Positions 1-8,873 of a stretch of 64,000 bases of DNA are shown here, one piece after another (position 1 is the stretch's first letter; each line of letters opens with the position of its first letter). The stretch is from contig JADJCA010000002.1 in assembly GCA_016703425.1 (NCBI GenBank), positions 372,001-436,000 on the forward strand, given 5' to 3'. The position numbers and the translations under genes are program-made. The notes beneath the pieces were generated by a model. It saw nothing but the letters and a program-made list of their open reading frames with translations. It ran no database searches and was not told the DNA's origin. This DNA is from Myxococcales bacterium (GTDB taxonomy: Bacteria; Myxococcota_A; Polyangia; Polyangiales; Polyangiaceae).

Positions 1-394
1 GGGCGACGCGCTACAAGGGTGCAGGCTGCGATTTTCGCCGGCGGGAAATGCCGCTGCGCGTCAACCAGCCCCGCTCACGTTCGCCTACCTCGCCGCTGAA
101 GACGACCGGATCCAGCGGTGTGTCGCGATCAGGCGGCACGCCGCGCGAAACCGCGTGGGGTGGGCCGCGAGGCGGCGACGGGGCGTCGCCGTGCGCTCCG
201 GGGACAAGCGGCCGAAACTTGGAGCAAAGACGCGACGCGCGTCGCGCCCCGCACGCCGTCTTTGGCCCGGGCGTCTTGTGACCAGGGCCCCCGCGGACAG
301 CTCGCGAGCGATGGCGCTCTTCCTGCGTAGTGGGGGACGACCGCGACACCTCGCCACGAAGTTTTTCAGTGGCAGGGGAAATCCCAAAGGAACG
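1..394. other. Left-edge stretch without a supported gene
   Basis: Open frames on both strands here read as GC-rich shadows: Arg-rich, no recognisable domain, no convincing ribosome binding site. The last 35 bases are less GC-rich and contain a purine-rich site (AAAGGAA) a few bases before the ATG of the transporter, so this is probably its upstream region. No promoter could be assigned. Confidence 0.5.
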
Positions 395-1750
395 ATGAAG
401 ACCCCCTCCGCGCCTCGCCCGTCCCGCTCCCCCTCGCGCTCCGGCGCCTTCGCGCGCGTCATCGACGGCGGGCTCCGCGTCGCGCGCCGCGTCGACCGCT
501 TCGCGCGCGCGAACGTGCTGTGGCTCCTCGTTGGCGTGGTGCTCGTCGCGTTCTTGATGCCCGACGTCGCGGCGCGACTGCTCGCGCGGCGACACCTCTT
601 TAGCGTGCCCTTGACCTCACTCCACTACGAGCCGCGCACGCTCGCGCTTGCGATCATCGTCCTCTCGGCGAGCTTGCGTTACCGGCCGCGAGATCTCGCC
701 CGCGTGTTTCGCTCGAACGGAGGCTTCGCGAATCTCCTGAGCGTCTACGTAGTCGTGCCCGCGATGACCGTCGCCATCGCCATTGCGCTCATCGCAACGC
801 GGAGCCCCGAGCTTCGCGCCGTCGCCACAGGCCTCGTCTTGTGCGTTCTCATGCCAGTAGCCATGACGTCCGCCGTTTGGACGCGAGCGAGCCGCGGCAG
901 CGTCACACTCGCGCTCGGCACGCTCGCGCTCACGAGCGCCTTGGCGGTCTTCCTCATTCCCATCGCGCTCGGTCGCATCCCCGGCGCGCACCTTCGCGCC
1001 GTCGACTCCGCGTCGGGAATAAGGGCGCAGGTCGTCGTGGCCTTTGCACTGCCACTCGTCTTGGGCATGGCGCTGCGCGCCGCGGTCCCGGGCCTCGCCA
1101 AGCGTCTCGAGACACCGCTCTCGCTGTTGAGCGTCCTGTCGCTGCTCCTCTCGGTGGCCGACTGCACGGGCGCCCTCAAGCCGCACCTTCGCATGCCGCT
1201 CCACCTCATCGTCGCCGCCGGTGTCGTGACCGTCAGCGCGAACGCGTTGGCCTTCGGTGTCGGCTACCTCGTGGCGCGCCTCCGAGGTCTGGGGGAGCGC
1301 GAGACCATCTCGGTCGTCTTTGCGAGCGGCATGAGGAGCACGCCGGCGGCGATGGTGGTGGGGATCCTGGCGTTCCCCGACGCACCGCTCGTCGCGCTCG
1401 CGCCGATCTTGTGGAGCGTCTCGCAACAACTGCTGGCGGGCATCGTGACGCGACAAATGCTCCTGGCTCGCGAGTCCGTGGATGAGACGGCCCCCATGGC
1501 GGTGCGGCAGCGCGCTTGGCCGCCGCCGCGCCGCGCCGAGCAAGACGCCCTCGTCGACGCGAGCCGGAGCGAAACCGCCGTCGAGCTCGAAGAGAGTCTG
1601 GTGATGCCGCTCGTGCGCCGCTTCAACGACACGCTCGATGAGAGCGGCGACGGAGGCATCGCCGACCTCCTGGCCGATACCCTCGTTCAGTCGCCGCGTG
1701 CGAAGCTCACCCATCTCTCCGCCGTCATTCGCCGACGCGAGCTGCTCTGA
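395..1750 (+). CDS. BASS-family (bile acid:sodium symporter-like) transporter with cytosolic tail
   Basis: A 451-residue membrane protein of the bile acid:Na+ symporter (SBF) superfamily. After about 45 basic residues come roughly nine hydrophobic segments, the first around residues 47-63. The family pattern of a Gly/Pro-containing helix followed by a TRASRGSVTLALG loop is seen near residue 165, and a second conserved block (FASGMRSTPAAMVVG) lies near residue 310. Family members move organic anions or metabolites with sodium; the substrate cannot be read here. The last 85 or so residues are hydrophilic and charged, longer than usual, and may be a regulatory tail. The ATG was chosen over upstream in-frame starts because AAAGGAA sits just before it and the upstream residues are Arg-rich shadow sequence. 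It appears monocistronic. Confidence 0.75.
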   Translation: MKTPSAPRPSRSPSRSGAFARVIDGGLRVARRVDRFARANVLWLLVGVVLVAFLMPDVAARLLARRHLFSVPLTSLHYEPRTLALAIIVLSASLRYRPRDLARVFRSNGGFANLLSVYVVVPAMTVAIAIALIATRSPELRAVATGLVLCVLMPVAMTSAVWTRASRGSVTLALGTLALTSALAVFLIPIALGRIPGAHLRAVDSASGIRAQVVVAFALPLVLGMALRAAVPGLAKRLETPLSLLSVLSLLLSVADCTGALKPHLRMPLHLIVAAGVVTVSANALAFGVGYLVARLRGLGERETISVVFASGMRSTPAAMVVGILAFPDAPLVALAPILWSVSQQLLAGIVTRQMLLARESVDETAPMAVRQRAWPPPRRAEQDALVDASRSETAVELEESLVMPLVRRFNDTLDESGDGGIADLLADTLVQSPRAKLTHLSAVIRRRELL

Positions 1751-1902
1751 CTCCCGCGTGCGCAAGTGGCGCACGCACCGCGACCGCCGCTCGGGGGTCT
1801 GGATCGGCGGGTCTCGGTAAATCGGTAGCGCTCCCCATTTTCGCGTAAAACACCCGACAAATCAGCCGCGGGCGACGGCACGGCGCCTGCAGCGTCGCGG
1901 GC

Positions 1903-2589
1903 ATGAACTCGCTCTCGCGCTTCAAGGCCCTCCCGTTCCTTGCTCTGGCCCTCGCCGTGACCGGCTGCGCTGCCGAAGCGCCGGGCGACGACACCACCGG
2001 GTCCTCGGAAGGCGCCGTGGTGGTCAAGTCGAACAAGTTCGACCTCAAACAATACGCGCTCGTCACGGGCGTTGTTGCGATGGGCCCCGACGCGCGGAAG
2101 CTATACGAGGACATCAAGGCCAACGGCGGAAAGGACCTCGGCAACTTCAGCGTGCTGGCGGGCCTCAGGGGCGCCGACTTAGGGATCAACGGCGACGACG
2201 CCGACGAGAGCTTCGGCATCGTCTGCCAAGCCAAGGAAGGAGACTCCACCTTCCGCGCGGACACTTGTTCGATGACCGGTGTGGTGAAGGCGCGCGGCCA
2301 GAAGAAGCGCGGGGCGAGCGGCATCGCCGTGTCGCTCTCGGGTCGGCTCGCCGCGGCCGTCGCGCGGTCGCTTCCGCCCACGAGCCCCGCAGGCCTTGTG
2401 GGGTCAACGAGCACCGGCTCCGGCAACGTGTCGTGCACGACGACGTCAGGTCACACGCCCGACGGCCCGCCGGCGACCTGCACGGTGCCCGTCATGGGCG
2501 CGATGTTCACGTTCCACCAGGCCGTGAACGATGAGGAGAACAAGATGAAGGTCGAAGACGCGGAGGCGATCATCGACGCCTTCTACTGA
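1903..2589 (+). CDS. Lipoprotein of unknown function, 228 aa
   Basis: Signal peptide with lipobox AVTGC near residue 24, so the mature protein should be an envelope lipoprotein. The rest is soluble and alpha/beta-like, with four Cys in the C-terminal two thirds that could form disulfides. No known domain was recognised. It ends 30 bases before the TPR regulator, so the two may share a transcript. Function unknown. Confidence 0.7.
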   Translation: MNSLSRFKALPFLALALAVTGCAAEAPGDDTTGSSEGAVVVKSNKFDLKQYALVTGVVAMGPDARKLYEDIKANGGKDLGNFSVLAGLRGADLGINGDDADESFGIVCQAKEGDSTFRADTCSMTGVVKARGQKKRGASGIAVSLSGRLAAAVARSLPPTSPAGLVGSTSTGSGNVSCTTTSGHTPDGPPATCTVPVMGAMFTFHQAVNDEENKMKVEDAEAIIDAFY

Positions 2590-2619
2590 GCGCGCGCGAT
2601 ACGTCGTATCGTCGTCGCG

Positions 2620-4251
2620 ATGGCCTCGCGCAAGCGGCACCCAAGAGAGGCGGACGAGCTCGTGCGGCTCTTTTGCGCCCGCGCCGAAGATGCGCGCGGC
2701 GAAGCGGCGATCACGTCCACGGAGCGCGCTGCCGTCGTGCGCATCGTCGACCTGTTGGGCCGAAACCGCGTCGCCGTTCTCTTGGCGGCGGGCCGCGCGG
2801 CAACGGAATCGGCGCACGAGATCGAGGCCGACCTTCGAGCCCTCGCGACCTTCGACGAAAACGAGCCGCGCGGGCGCGACGCCGTGGCGGCGGCCGAGAC
2901 GGCGCGGCACCACGGCGACCTCCGGAAGGCGGCGCGCCTCGCGACGAGCGCGCTCGCTGCGTCTGCTGGCGATCTCTCGGCCAAGGCGCGGGCCTACGCG
3001 ACGCTCGGCGCGATTCATCGCGCGCGCGGCGACCTCGACGCAGCGCACGAGGCGCGGACGCTCGCGCTCGCGAGCAGGAGGGCGCTCGGCGACCGGAAGG
3101 GTCTCGCCGTGGCGTTGGGCGAGCTCGGCACGGCGCTCGCGAGCCTCGGGCGGTTGCAAGAGGCGCGGTCCTCGCACGAAGCGGCCCTCGCGCTTCACCG
3201 CGAGCTGGGGCAAAGGCGCGAAGAGGGCGTCGAGCTGTCGTACCTCGGCGCGTCGCTCCATCGCGCGGGCCGATTTGAGGAGGCGAAGCGCGCGCACGAG
3301 ATGGCCCTCGCCGCGCACGTGGAGACCAAGAACGAACGACTCGAGGGGGCCGAGCGTATGCACCTCGCGTACGTCTGCCACGAGCTCGGCGAGCTCGACG
3401 AGGCGCGCAGTCGTTACCGCGACGCGTTGGCGATCTTGCGCCGCGTCGGCGATCGCGCGCTCGTGGGCGTGCTCCTCGGCTACCTCGGGGCCCTCGAGGT
3501 CGAGGCGAGACGGCCTGAAGAAGCGGGCGCCCTGCTCGCGCAAGCGCGCGTGCTGCACCGCGAGGTCAAGAGCCCGCGCCACGACGCCATCACACGCCTT
3601 CATCTGGCCGAGCACCATCTGGCCTTGGGCGAGCCGAAGGCAGCGGCCTCGGAGCTCGAACGAGTTCTCGCGCGCGATGTGTTGGAGCCCGAGCATCGCG
3701 CGTGGGCCGAAGCGCTGGTCGGGCGCCCGCCTACGCTGACGGCGGACTTCGAGGACCAGAAGACCCGAGAGGCCATCAACCTCTTGACCGCAGCGAGGTC
3801 GTTCGACGCGAGTTCGGGCGCCAAGGTTCTTGCCAGGCGCGCGCTTGCCAACCTCCGAGCCAGCGGTCCGATCGTCGGCCGACGCGTTCGGTTCGCCGCA
3901 GCTCGCCTGGCCGAGGCCTTGACCGAGGACGCGACTCCGTTGGCCATCGCCGCCGACGCTGGACACTTCATCGTCGCGGGAAGGCGCACCGAGCTTGGGC
4001 GCCGACACACGCTGAAGCTCGTCTTGAGGCGACTCGTCGAGGCGCGGCTCCGAGCACCGGGCGAGCCGGTGCCGTGGGGAGAGCTCTTGCGGGCTGGGTG
4101 GCCCGACGAACGCATCCTCTACGAGGCGGGCTTCATCCGCGTGCGCAACGCCATGGCCCAGCTCCGTCGCGCCGGCCTCGAGCCGCTGCTAACGGCGCGC
4201 GGAGGGTATTTGCTCGATCCGTCGGTGCCGCTTGTGGTGGAGGAGACTTGA
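2620..4251 (+). CDS. TPR protein with C-terminal winged-helix DNA-binding-like domain
   Basis: A 543-residue cytoplasmic protein. Residues about 90-360 hold consecutive tetratricopeptide-like helix pairs (repeated A..LG..L...G....A pattern), a protein-interaction scaffold. Residues about 465-540 resemble an OmpR/BTAD-type winged helix: a helix, PWGELLRAGWP, a recognition-helix-like FIRVRNAMAQLRRAGL, then a beta wing ending GGYLLDP. The domain order is the reverse of SARP/BTAD regulators, where the winged helix comes first. Probably a transcriptional regulator that senses a protein partner; targets are unknown. No receiver domain or kinase is present. ATG start 30 bases after the preceding lipoprotein gene. 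Confidence 0.65.
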   Translation: MASRKRHPREADELVRLFCARAEDARGEAAITSTERAAVVRIVDLLGRNRVAVLLAAGRAATESAHEIEADLRALATFDENEPRGRDAVAAAETARHHGDLRKAARLATSALAASAGDLSAKARAYATLGAIHRARGDLDAAHEARTLALASRRALGDRKGLAVALGELGTALASLGRLQEARSSHEAALALHRELGQRREEGVELSYLGASLHRAGRFEEAKRAHEMALAAHVETKNERLEGAERMHLAYVCHELGELDEARSRYRDALAILRRVGDRALVGVLLGYLGALEVEARRPEEAGALLAQARVLHREVKSPRHDAITRLHLAEHHLALGEPKAAASELERVLARDVLEPEHRAWAEALVGRPPTLTADFEDQKTREAINLLTAARSFDASSGAKVLARRALANLRASGPIVGRRVRFAAARLAEALTEDATPLAIAADAGHFIVAGRRTELGRRHTLKLVLRRLVEARLRAPGEPVPWGELLRAGWPDERILYEAGFIRVRNAMAQLRRAGLEPLLTARGGYLLDPSVPLVVEET

Positions 4252-4315
4252 GCGCGTCCCTGCTTTAACCAAGTTTCACGTGCCGCCGGCGGCCCGGCGA
4301 GCCACGGTGCGGCCC

Positions 4316-5422
4316 ATGTCGACGCTCCGCCCGCGCCCGTTCAGCCCCCTCTCGTCGCTCGTTGCGTTCTTGCTCGTGGCGTGCGGGGCGAGCCAGCCCG
4401 ACGGCGCCCCTCCGGAGGCGACCGCAGCGAACCGGCCCGACGAGCCGGCGGCCGCTGCGGCCGAAACGCCGGCGCCGCCTACCACCGCCATCGCACCGCC
4501 AGCGGCCGCGCGAGGCTGCGTCGCGACGAGCCCTCGCGCCACAGCCGTCCAGGTGGCCGTCTTCCCCGACGACGGTGAAGCGCCCTACGCCGACGTCATC
4601 GCGTCGGCGACGCACTCGCTGCGCGTCTTCGGCTACATCATGGGCAACGGCGCCGTCCTCGACGGCCTCATCGAACGCGCCCGCGCCGGCGTCTCGGTGC
4701 GCGTGATTCTCGACGGCGAGACGCAGCGCGACGTAAACGACAAGTACAAGCCGCGCCTCGAAGAGGCCGGCGCAGAGGTCGTCTACAGCGACCCGGCGTT
4801 CCGATACATGCACGCGAAGACCATCGTCGCGGACGAAGCGCGCGCCCTCGTCTCGACGGGCAACTACGCGCGTTCGTTCATGCTCAAAGAGCGCAACTTC
4901 GCCGCCGACCTTCGAGATCCCGATGACGTCGCCGACCTAATTCACCTCTTCGACGCCGACTTCCAGAAGGCCTCGCCGACGCTCACGTGCACGAGGCTCG
5001 TGGTCTCGCCCATCAACTCGCGCGCTCGCATCGTGGACCTCGTCAAGAGCGCCACGAGGGAGGTGCGCATCGAGTCGATGCAGCTCGCCGATCGCGAACT
5101 GCGGGACGCACTCATCGAGCGAAAACGAGCGGGCGTCGCCGTGTCGGCCATCGTGGCCGACCCGACGTGGATCGACGCCAACGCGAGCGCTGCCGCGCTG
5201 CTCGGAAAGGAGGGCATCGAGGTGCGCTACGTGCTCGCGCCGCACGTCCACGTGAAGGCCATCCTTATCGACGGAGCTTGGGCCTACCTGGGCTCGGAGA
5301 ACCTTAGCGCCACCTCCCTCGACAAGAACCGCGAGATCGGCGTCTTCGTCTCCGACACCGCCGCCCTCAAGCGGATGAACGACACGTTTCAAGCGGACTG
5401 GGTCAAGTCGACGGCGTTCTAG
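4316..5422 (+). CDS. Phospholipase D-superfamily lipoprotein with two HKD motifs
   Basis: 368 residues. A signal peptide with lipobox LLVACG is followed by an Ala/Pro-rich linker to about residue 65. Two PLD domains follow: HKD motif 1 (HAKTIVAD, about residues 166-173) and HKD motif 2 (HVKAILID, about 312-319), each with the downstream Gly-Ser/Thr-x-N element (STGNYA, GSENLS). Two HKD motifs form one active site that attacks a phosphodiester through a phospho-histidine intermediate. Relatives act as phospholipases, cardiolipin-synthase-like transferases or nucleases; lipoprotein anchoring suggests envelope phospholipid or extracytoplasmic nucleic acid. The start was placed at the ATG that gives a proper signal peptide, 28 codons into the longest frame. 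Confidence 0.85.
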   Translation: MSTLRPRPFSPLSSLVAFLLVACGASQPDGAPPEATAANRPDEPAAAAAETPAPPTTAIAPPAAARGCVATSPRATAVQVAVFPDDGEAPYADVIASATHSLRVFGYIMGNGAVLDGLIERARAGVSVRVILDGETQRDVNDKYKPRLEEAGAEVVYSDPAFRYMHAKTIVADEARALVSTGNYARSFMLKERNFAADLRDPDDVADLIHLFDADFQKASPTLTCTRLVVSPINSRARIVDLVKSATREVRIESMQLADRELRDALIERKRAGVAVSAIVADPTWIDANASAAALLGKEGIEVRYVLAPHVHVKAILIDGAWAYLGSENLSATSLDKNREIGVFVSDTAALKRMNDTFQADWVKSTAF

Positions 5423-5457
5423 CTCATCGTCGGGAGCAGAGCGCTCGCGCGGCGACG

Positions 5458-6702
5458 CTAGGCGCTCGCCGGCTTCGTGAGCGCGTCCTCGATCATCGCC
5501 GTTGCCACCGCGACCCCGTCTTCCCGCGAGATACGCGCACCGAGCCGCTTGGCCGCCGTCTGCATCGCCGCATCGGACAGCATACGGTCGACGCGGGAGC
5601 GAAGCGCCTTCGACGTGAGCTTCTTGTAATGGAGCGACGGCGGCGCGACGCCGTGCTTCTCCATGCGCTTGCCCCACGCCGGCTGATCGCCGAGATGCCA
5701 CACGATCGACTGAGGCACGCCCGCGCGAAGGCACGCGGCCGTCGTGCCGGCGCCGCCGTGATGAACGACGCAGGCGGCCTTGGGAAAGAGCCAGCTGTGC
5801 GGCACGAACTTTACGACGCGCACGTGGGGCAACGGTGCCGCTCCTCCTAGGCCAGCCCAACCCGAGAGGACGATGACGTTGCGGTCGAGGGTACGAACGG
5901 CTTCGATGACCGTCTCCGTTACGGCACGGGCGTCGAAGCCCATCATGGAACCGAAGCCAACGATGACCGGCGGCGCGCCGCCGGCGATGAAGCTCTCGAG
6001 CTCGGCGTCGTCAAAGTCTGGCTCGTCGAGGAAGAAGTAGCCGGTGATGCGGCTCGCGGCGGGCCAGGCGGGGTCCAAGTCGATGACCTCCGGGCTAACG
6101 GCGATGAGGTCGAGCCAAGTCGACGACGCGGCTGCGAGGAGCACGTCGCGCCACGGCGGCAGTCCGGCCTCACGGACGATGGCGTTGAGCTGCTCGTCGG
6201 ATGCCCGCCTTATGGCGGCGGCCGCGGCCTTCCACATGAGCCCATTCAGGAAGGGCCCGAGGTTCGCGCCGGTTGGCGAATAGCCGCGTGCCGCGTGAAC
6301 CGGTGCAAGCTGCACGCTTACGTGGCGCACCTTCTTGGCGCGCGCGGCGGCCGCGGCGGCAACCAAGATCGGCGGGTAGATGACCACATCGCTCTCGGCC
6401 GCGAGCTCCATCAGGCGGGGCAGCGCAAGGCGCTCCGGCTCGGCGATCGAGTCCATGACGATCTTGATGTGCTCGAGGGGGCTCGAGTGGGACAGGATTT
6501 TCCGAAATGTCGTCTCCAGTACGGCGGCGTCCCAAGGGGGGCCTACGGCTTCGAAGGGAATGCCGTAGCGAGCTGCTCCCGGCGCGTAGTGATCCGCGGC
6601 GGCGAAGCGGACGTCGTGCCCTCGCGCAGCAAGCCCCTTGGCTAGCGCGAAGAACGGACGAATGTCCCCGTCGGATCCGGCGGTGGCGATAAGGGCGCGC
6701 AC
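5458..6702 (-). CDS. GT1-family (UGT/MGT-like) glycosyltransferase
   Basis: A 414-residue cytoplasmic glycosyltransferase with GT-B fold. The N-terminus (MRALIATAGSDGDIRPFFAL) is the typical acceptor-domain start with a G.GDI/V.P motif. The C-terminal donor domain carries HHGGAGTTAACLRAGVPQ (from about residue 314), the nucleotide-sugar signature of macrolide/sterol/flavonoid glycosyltransferases. It should transfer a sugar from an NDP-sugar to a lipid or secondary metabolite; donor and acceptor cannot be told. No biosynthetic cluster surrounds it. It is convergent with the PLD-like gene. Confidence 0.85.
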   Translation of the reverse strand: MRALIATAGSDGDIRPFFALAKGLAARGHDVRFAAADHYAPGAARYGIPFEAVGPPWDAAVLETTFRKILSHSSPLEHIKIVMDSIAEPERLALPRLMELAAESDVVIYPPILVAAAAAARAKKVRHVSVQLAPVHAARGYSPTGANLGPFLNGLMWKAAAAAIRRASDEQLNAIVREAGLPPWRDVLLAAASSTWLDLIAVSPEVIDLDPAWPAASRITGYFFLDEPDFDDAELESFIAGGAPPVIVGFGSMMGFDARAVTETVIEAVRTLDRNVIVLSGWAGLGGAAPLPHVRVVKFVPHSWLFPKAACVVHHGGAGTTAACLRAGVPQSIVWHLGDQPAWGKRMEKHGVAPPSLHYKKLTSKALRSRVDRMLSDAAMQTAAKRLGARISREDGVAVATAMIEDALTKPASA

Positions 6703-6744
6703 CGGGAGCAGCCTACCAGGGAGCGCGCCTGAAGAGCCCGCTCG

Positions 6745-7605
6745 TCAGGGCAGGTCGAGCGTCGCGGTGTACACGTAGTCGCTGTCGGCTGGGATCGGGC
6801 CGATCTGCTCGACGCCCCACGGGTTCATCGGCACGAGGACCGTCTCGCCCGTTGAAGGATCAACCAGCGTGCCACCGATCGCGTACGCGTGACCATCCTC
6901 GCCGTACACTTGGGCGGCCACGGCGTCAGCGGGGACGGCATCACCCGCGAAGGCGTAGTTGAGGCCGATCTGCGCGAGCGCCAGGCCCGCGTTGCCGCCC
7001 GCTGCGTCAGGATTGACGCCCGTCAGGGGGTCAGCGCTGTTCGTGTAGACGATGGCCTTCTCGATGGCCTGCAGGTGCTCGGGCCCTGACCCGAAGACTT
7101 CGCCGTTGTTGAGCGCGACGCCCACAGTCACGGGGCCATCGGGCCCTTGCAGCGTCACGTTGTAGACGCCGTCACCGAGCGGCGTGACCATGCCCTGCAA
7201 GTGCGCCTGCCCCTCGGGCGTCTGCGCGACCGCGTTGATGGCGGCGACGGCGTAACAGTCGCCGATGTCGCCCTGAATGAGCTCAGGGCTGCTCGCCGCG
7301 TCTCGGAAGTTCTGGATCAAGTCGACCTGTTGATCGAATTGCTGCTGGGGAGTGAGCTCTTGCACAACGACCCCCGTCGTGTCGACGTCGGCCTCCGTGG
7401 GCCAAGTGTCGCGACCAGCTGGCGACATCTCGCCAATGGCGTCGTCAATCGAGGGTGGACCGACAAGGGCAGCCGCGTCGTCGAAGCCGAAGCCGCAATC
7501 GCCGCCCGTTCCGCCGCCGTACTCGAAGGAGTCGATGTTCTCGTCTCCTCCCGTCACGTAGGCGAGGAGTGCTTCGTCAGCGATTTCGATGAAGTTGTGG
7601 TGCAT
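6745..7605 (-). CDS. Calpain-like cysteine protease carrying a double-glycine leader
   Basis: 286 residues. The first 20 form a C39-type leader ending AYVTGG, with Val at -4 and Leu at -7 from the Gly-Gly. A short Gly/Asp-rich segment follows, then a calpain-family (peptidase C2) core. The oxyanion Gln is Q111, the nucleophile C117 (QGDIGDCYAVAA), the His H239 (GHAYAIGG) and the Asn N261 (NPWGVE). The Cys-to-His gap is short, so this is a minimal catalytic core. Inference: leader processing and export by a peptidase-containing ABC transporter, then proteolysis outside the cell. It lies 55 bases downstream of a 54-aa double-glycine peptide on the same strand. GGAAGGA precedes the ATG. Activity is unproven; the combination of leader and calpain core is what is unusual. 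Confidence 0.7.
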   Translation of the reverse strand: MHHNFIEIADEALLAYVTGGDENIDSFEYGGGTGGDCGFGFDDAAALVGPPSIDDAIGEMSPAGRDTWPTEADVDTTGVVVQELTPQQQFDQQVDLIQNFRDAASSPELIQGDIGDCYAVAAINAVAQTPEGQAHLQGMVTPLGDGVYNVTLQGPDGPVTVGVALNNGEVFGSGPEHLQAIEKAIVYTNSADPLTGVNPDAAGGNAGLALAQIGLNYAFAGDAVPADAVAAQVYGEDGHAYAIGGTLVDPSTGETVLVPMNPWGVEQIGPIPADSDYVYTATLDLP

Positions 7606-7660
7606 GGCCTTCGATCCTTCCGTGTTGGTTTCGCTCTGAGCGTTGCTGCGTCGGCGGGGG

Positions 7661-7825
7661 TCACTCGGTGGCGGGCAACGGCAACGGCGGATCGATGACG
7701 ATAGGCGGACGGTTCCAAGGAGCGGGAACCGGTGGGATCGGGCGAGGGCACCGCGGGATGTGGGCGCCGCCGACGACGTCTTCGAGGTTTGCGGGTTCCA
7801 GGGGGACGAGCTTCTGTGTGTTCAT
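7661..7825 (-). CDS. Short double-glycine-leader peptide, proline-rich core (54 aa)
   Basis: Read directly from the minus strand. A 20-residue leader (LVPLEPANLEDVVGG at its end) has Val at -4, Leu at -7 and Leu at -12, the classical hydrophobic positions recognised by C39 peptidases. The remaining 34 residues start AHIPRCPRPIPPVPAP, contain one Cys and about 13 Pro, and end PLPLPATE. A strong Shine-Dalgarno (GGAGGAG) lies five bases before the ATG and fixes this start over longer in-frame ones. It is first in a probable two-gene unit with the calpain-like protease. It may be an unmodified secreted peptide, a bacteriocin-like product or the protease's partner; no modifying enzyme is adjacent. 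Confidence 0.7.
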   Translation of the reverse strand: MNTQKLVPLEPANLEDVVGGAHIPRCPRPIPPVPAPWNRPPIVIDPPLPLPATE

Positions 7826-8203
7826 GCGATCTCCTCCGCGACACCGCGCCGCGTACTCGCTCCCCCTCGCATGGCACATGCCGACCGCGCGGTGCCAAAC
7901 CGTCGCGCGCGTTCGTCCACCCGGCTCGGGGCCAGGGCAGCCAAATATCAGCCCCGTCGAGCCGGCCGGCTCGCGGGTGAACGCGCCCACGTTCAGGGAC
8001 GCATGAACGGCTCCGCGTCCCTGACAACCTTTGCCGCTCTGGGCGCTTTCGGTGTCTGCGTGCGGCAAGGCGGCGGCGCGCCGCCTCTCACCGAACCTGA
8101 CGTGCGGATCATGGCGCGCGCCGTCGGTCACCTGCCGCATCGCATGAATTGCCACACCAAGCGGACGGCGCGACCGGGCACACCGTTTGCGTCGCGCGGC
8201 CGC
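7826..8203. other. Divergent intergenic region with a strong hairpin
   Basis: Separates the double-glycine peptide unit (leftward) from a lipoprotein gene (rightward), so promoters for both should be here. No clear -35/-10 pair was identified. The one obvious structure is the inverted repeat listed separately. No credible gene is present. Confidence 0.5.
7993..8024. promoter_or_regulatory. Perfect 10-bp inverted repeat, 12-nt spacer
   Basis: TCAGGGACGC and GCGTCCCTGA are exact reverse complements separated by 12 bases, midway between two divergent genes. It could be an operator for a dimeric regulator or an RNA hairpin; no T-run follows on either strand, so a simple intrinsic terminator is unlikely. 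Confidence 0.5.
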
Positions 8204-8611
8204 ATGCAACTTCCTTCCTTGCGCACCTTCGTTCTGCCGCTCATCGCCTTCGCTACGGCCTGCGGGAGCACTGACCCGCAAGATCTCGATCGCGGGCCCG
8301 GCAGCGGCTCCTCTTCAGGGACGGCCCCGGCCCCGAGCGGCTCGAGCACCACGCCAGCGCCGCGGACCTCCACCAGTCCGGGTCCGGCGAATCCCAAGCC
8401 CGGCGCGTCGTCGACCCCGACGCCCTCACCATCCGCGACGCCGTCAACCTCACCGGGCGCCGCCCTTTGCTCGCCGGGAGGCGCATGCAACGGTCTGCGC
8501 TCCTGCCACGACGACACGTACGTAGTACCGGGCAACGGGACCTGCGTGCTGGATTGCGAGTGCAGGGCCAACACGGGCACGCTCGAGTGCGTGCTCTACA
8601 ACTGCAACTAG
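8204..8611 (+). CDS. Small Cys-rich lipoprotein, 135 aa
   Basis: Signal peptide with lipobox FATACG near residue 20, then about 65 residues of Ser/Pro/Thr/Gly spacer, then a compact C-terminal module of about 45 residues with eight Cys (CSPGGACNGLRSC through YNCN). The Cys module looks like a disulfide-stabilised extracellular knot held off the membrane by a flexible linker. No family was recognised. The start was chosen at the ATG that creates the signal peptide. Confidence 0.7.
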   Translation: MQLPSLRTFVLPLIAFATACGSTDPQDLDRGPGSGSSSGTAPAPSGSSTTPAPRTSTSPGPANPKPGASSTPTPSPSATPSTSPGAALCSPGGACNGLRSCHDDTYVVPGNGTCVLDCECRANTGTLECVLYNCN

Positions 8612-8663
8612 ACGCGCTCGCCGCAGGGGCGCCGGAATGCTTCCGACGCACCATTGGTCCATC

Positions 8664-8681
8664 GGCAGGGTTCGCCCTGCC
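8664..8681 (+). terminator. GC hairpin with TTCG loop
   Basis: GGCAGGG-TTCG-CCCTGCC is a perfect 7-bp stem with a tetraloop about 50 bases after the lipoprotein stop codon. No T-tract follows, so it may only stabilise the 3' end. Confidence 0.4.
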
Positions 8682-8873
8682 ATAGAGTCGCCGACGCGAG
8701 TCGAAAGACGCCGCGTGCGTAGACGTTAGCGCCCGCGACATTGTCCTGCCTGAGGCGAGCGGCGATCCGCGTTGCTCGCCTTTGCCCGGCCAATCGCGCT
8801 GTCGTGGACTCGCGACGACAGGCACTGTGCGCAAGTCGCGCACCATGGGCACTGCTTCTGCAGCGTGGGGCCC

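Noticed and set aside
617..1774. Long antisense open frames such as the one opposite the BASS transporter
   Set aside because: Shadow frames from extreme GC3; Arg/His/Asp-rich, no domain, no ribosome binding site.
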